Source: an uncultured Eubacteriales bacterium (GTDB lineage: Bacteria; Bacillota; Clostridia; Oscillospirales; Oscillospiraceae). From it: DNA of 13,312 nt. The DNA is taken from the NCBI GenBank assembly GCA_900550615.1, contig URSX01000045.1, positions 1 through 13,312 on the forward strand, given 5' to 3'. The notes beneath the pieces are model-generated. The model had not been told where the DNA came from, ran no database searches, and saw only the letters and a list, made by a program, of their open reading frames with translations. Below, one piece after another: positions 12,704-13,312 of this stretch (position 1 is its first letter; each line of letters begins with the position of its first letter). Both the position numbers and the translations under genes were made by a program.

Positions 12704-13288
12704 ATGAAAGAGTGTATCAGCAGAGATGCGGCTCTTGCCGCACTGAAGAAGTATAACAAGGAGCCGTTTCACATCCAGCACGGCCTGACCGTAGAGGGCG
12801 TCATGCGCTGGTACGCCAACCAGCTGGGCCATGGCGAGGATGCGGATTTCTGGGCCACCGTGGGCCTGCTCCACGACATCGACTTTGAACAGTGGCCGGA
12901 GCAGCACTGCGTCAAGGCCCCGGAGCTTTTGCGGGAGGCCGGCTGCAGCGAGGAGTTCATCCACGCCGTGTGCAGCCACGGCTACGGCATCTGCTGCGAC
13001 GTAGAGCCCACGGCAGAGATGGAAAAGATCCTCTTCGCCGCCGACGAGCTGACGGGCCTCATCGGTGCTGCCGCCCTGATGCGCCCCAGCAAGAGCGTGC
13101 AGGACATGGAGCTCAAGAGCATCAAGAAGAAGTTCAAGGATAAGAAGTTCGCCGCCGGCTGCTCCCGGGATGTGATCATCACCGGAGCCGAGCGCCTGGG
13201 CTGGGAGCTGGATGATCTGCTGGAGAAAACGCTGGAAGCCATGCGCTCCTGTGAGGAGAGCGTCGCCGCAGAGATGGCTAAGCTGTAA
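12704..13288 (+). CDS. HD-domain hydrolase, 194 aa
   Basis: Probable metal-dependent phosphohydrolase. The HD fold is marked by H26 (in IQHGLTVEGVMRWYA), H57-D58 (in VGLLHDIDFEQWPEQH), histidines at 87 and 92 (FIHAVCSHGYG) and D114 (FAADELTGLI), consistent with H...HD...D metal ligands. The N-terminal helix and C-terminal helical extension (LDDLLEKTLEAMRSCEESVA) are typical of small Clostridial HD proteins annotated simply as hydrolases. There is no signal peptide or membrane segment. AAGGAGG precedes the ATG by 9 bases. It is read from its own promoter; the gene ends 24 bases before the window edge. Substrate unknown; it is not closely alike to the HDDC2-type protein at 9395-9958. Confidence 0.9.
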   Translation: MKECISRDAALAALKKYNKEPFHIQHGLTVEGVMRWYANQLGHGEDADFWATVGLLHDIDFEQWPEQHCVKAPELLREAGCSEEFIHAVCSHGYGICCDVEPTAEMEKILFAADELTGLIGAAALMRPSKSVQDMELKSIKKKFKDKKFAAGCSRDVIITGAERLGWELDDLLEKTLEAMRSCEESVAAEMAKL

Positions 13289-13312
13289 ACCTCCCCATAA
13301 ACCGGTCGCCCC

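Noticed and set aside
1..13312. CRISPR array, transposase, prophage or toxin-antitoxin genes
   Set aside because: Looked for on both strands; no spaced direct-repeat array and no recognisable mobile or toxin-antitoxin protein was found.

Overview
The window looks like a chromosomal segment of a GC-rich anaerobic Firmicute, most likely Clostridia of the Oscillospiraceae type. This is inferred from strong AGGAGG-type ribosome sites, consensus sigma-A promoters, a Bacillus-type PGI, a DacF-like carboxypeptidase, a two-gene minimal SUF locus and a stand-alone ferritin-like protein. Most of it is compact housekeeping DNA. I see no phage, transposase, CRISPR array or plasmid module.

Layout: 1-699 (-) is the N-terminal half of a DUF1846 protein that runs off the left edge. 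907-1104 (+) is an orphan 65-residue protein with its own promoter, sharing a bidirectional terminator with a small P-loop ATPase at 1183-1593 (-). Next on the minus strand are glucose-6-phosphate isomerase and an exported D,D-carboxypeptidase. A tRNA-Gly(CCC) at 4349-4422 (+) ends in an unusually long terminator palindrome. It is followed by about 400 bp with no convincing gene and two tandem terminators that serve cysK.

4970-6621 is a divergent pair: cysK (-) and an Rrf2/IscR-like regulator with three cysteines (+). The cysK leader carries a perfect-consensus promoter and a 13-codon upstream [16 protein letters not shown]. That ORF looks like a cysteine-sensing leader peptide and is the most interesting element here. 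6672-7613 (-) is a ROK glucokinase. 7819-9198 (-) is a membrane-bound diguanylate cyclase with a REP-like palindrome in its 3' region. 9395-9958 (-) is an HDDC2/YfbR-like HD phosphohydrolase. 10090-11756 (-) is a sufC-sufB pair of the minimal SMS type, divergent from a ferritin-like di-iron protein (12041-12577, +). The window closes with a second HD-domain protein (12704-13288, +).

Two functional threads stand out. One is glucose entry into glycolysis (glucokinase and pgi). The other is sulfur and iron: cysteine synthase, an Rrf2 regulator able in principle to hold a Fe-S cluster, a minimal Fe-S assembly system and a ferritin-like protein. Linking the sulfur and iron genes into one circuit is inference from proximity and residue patterns.
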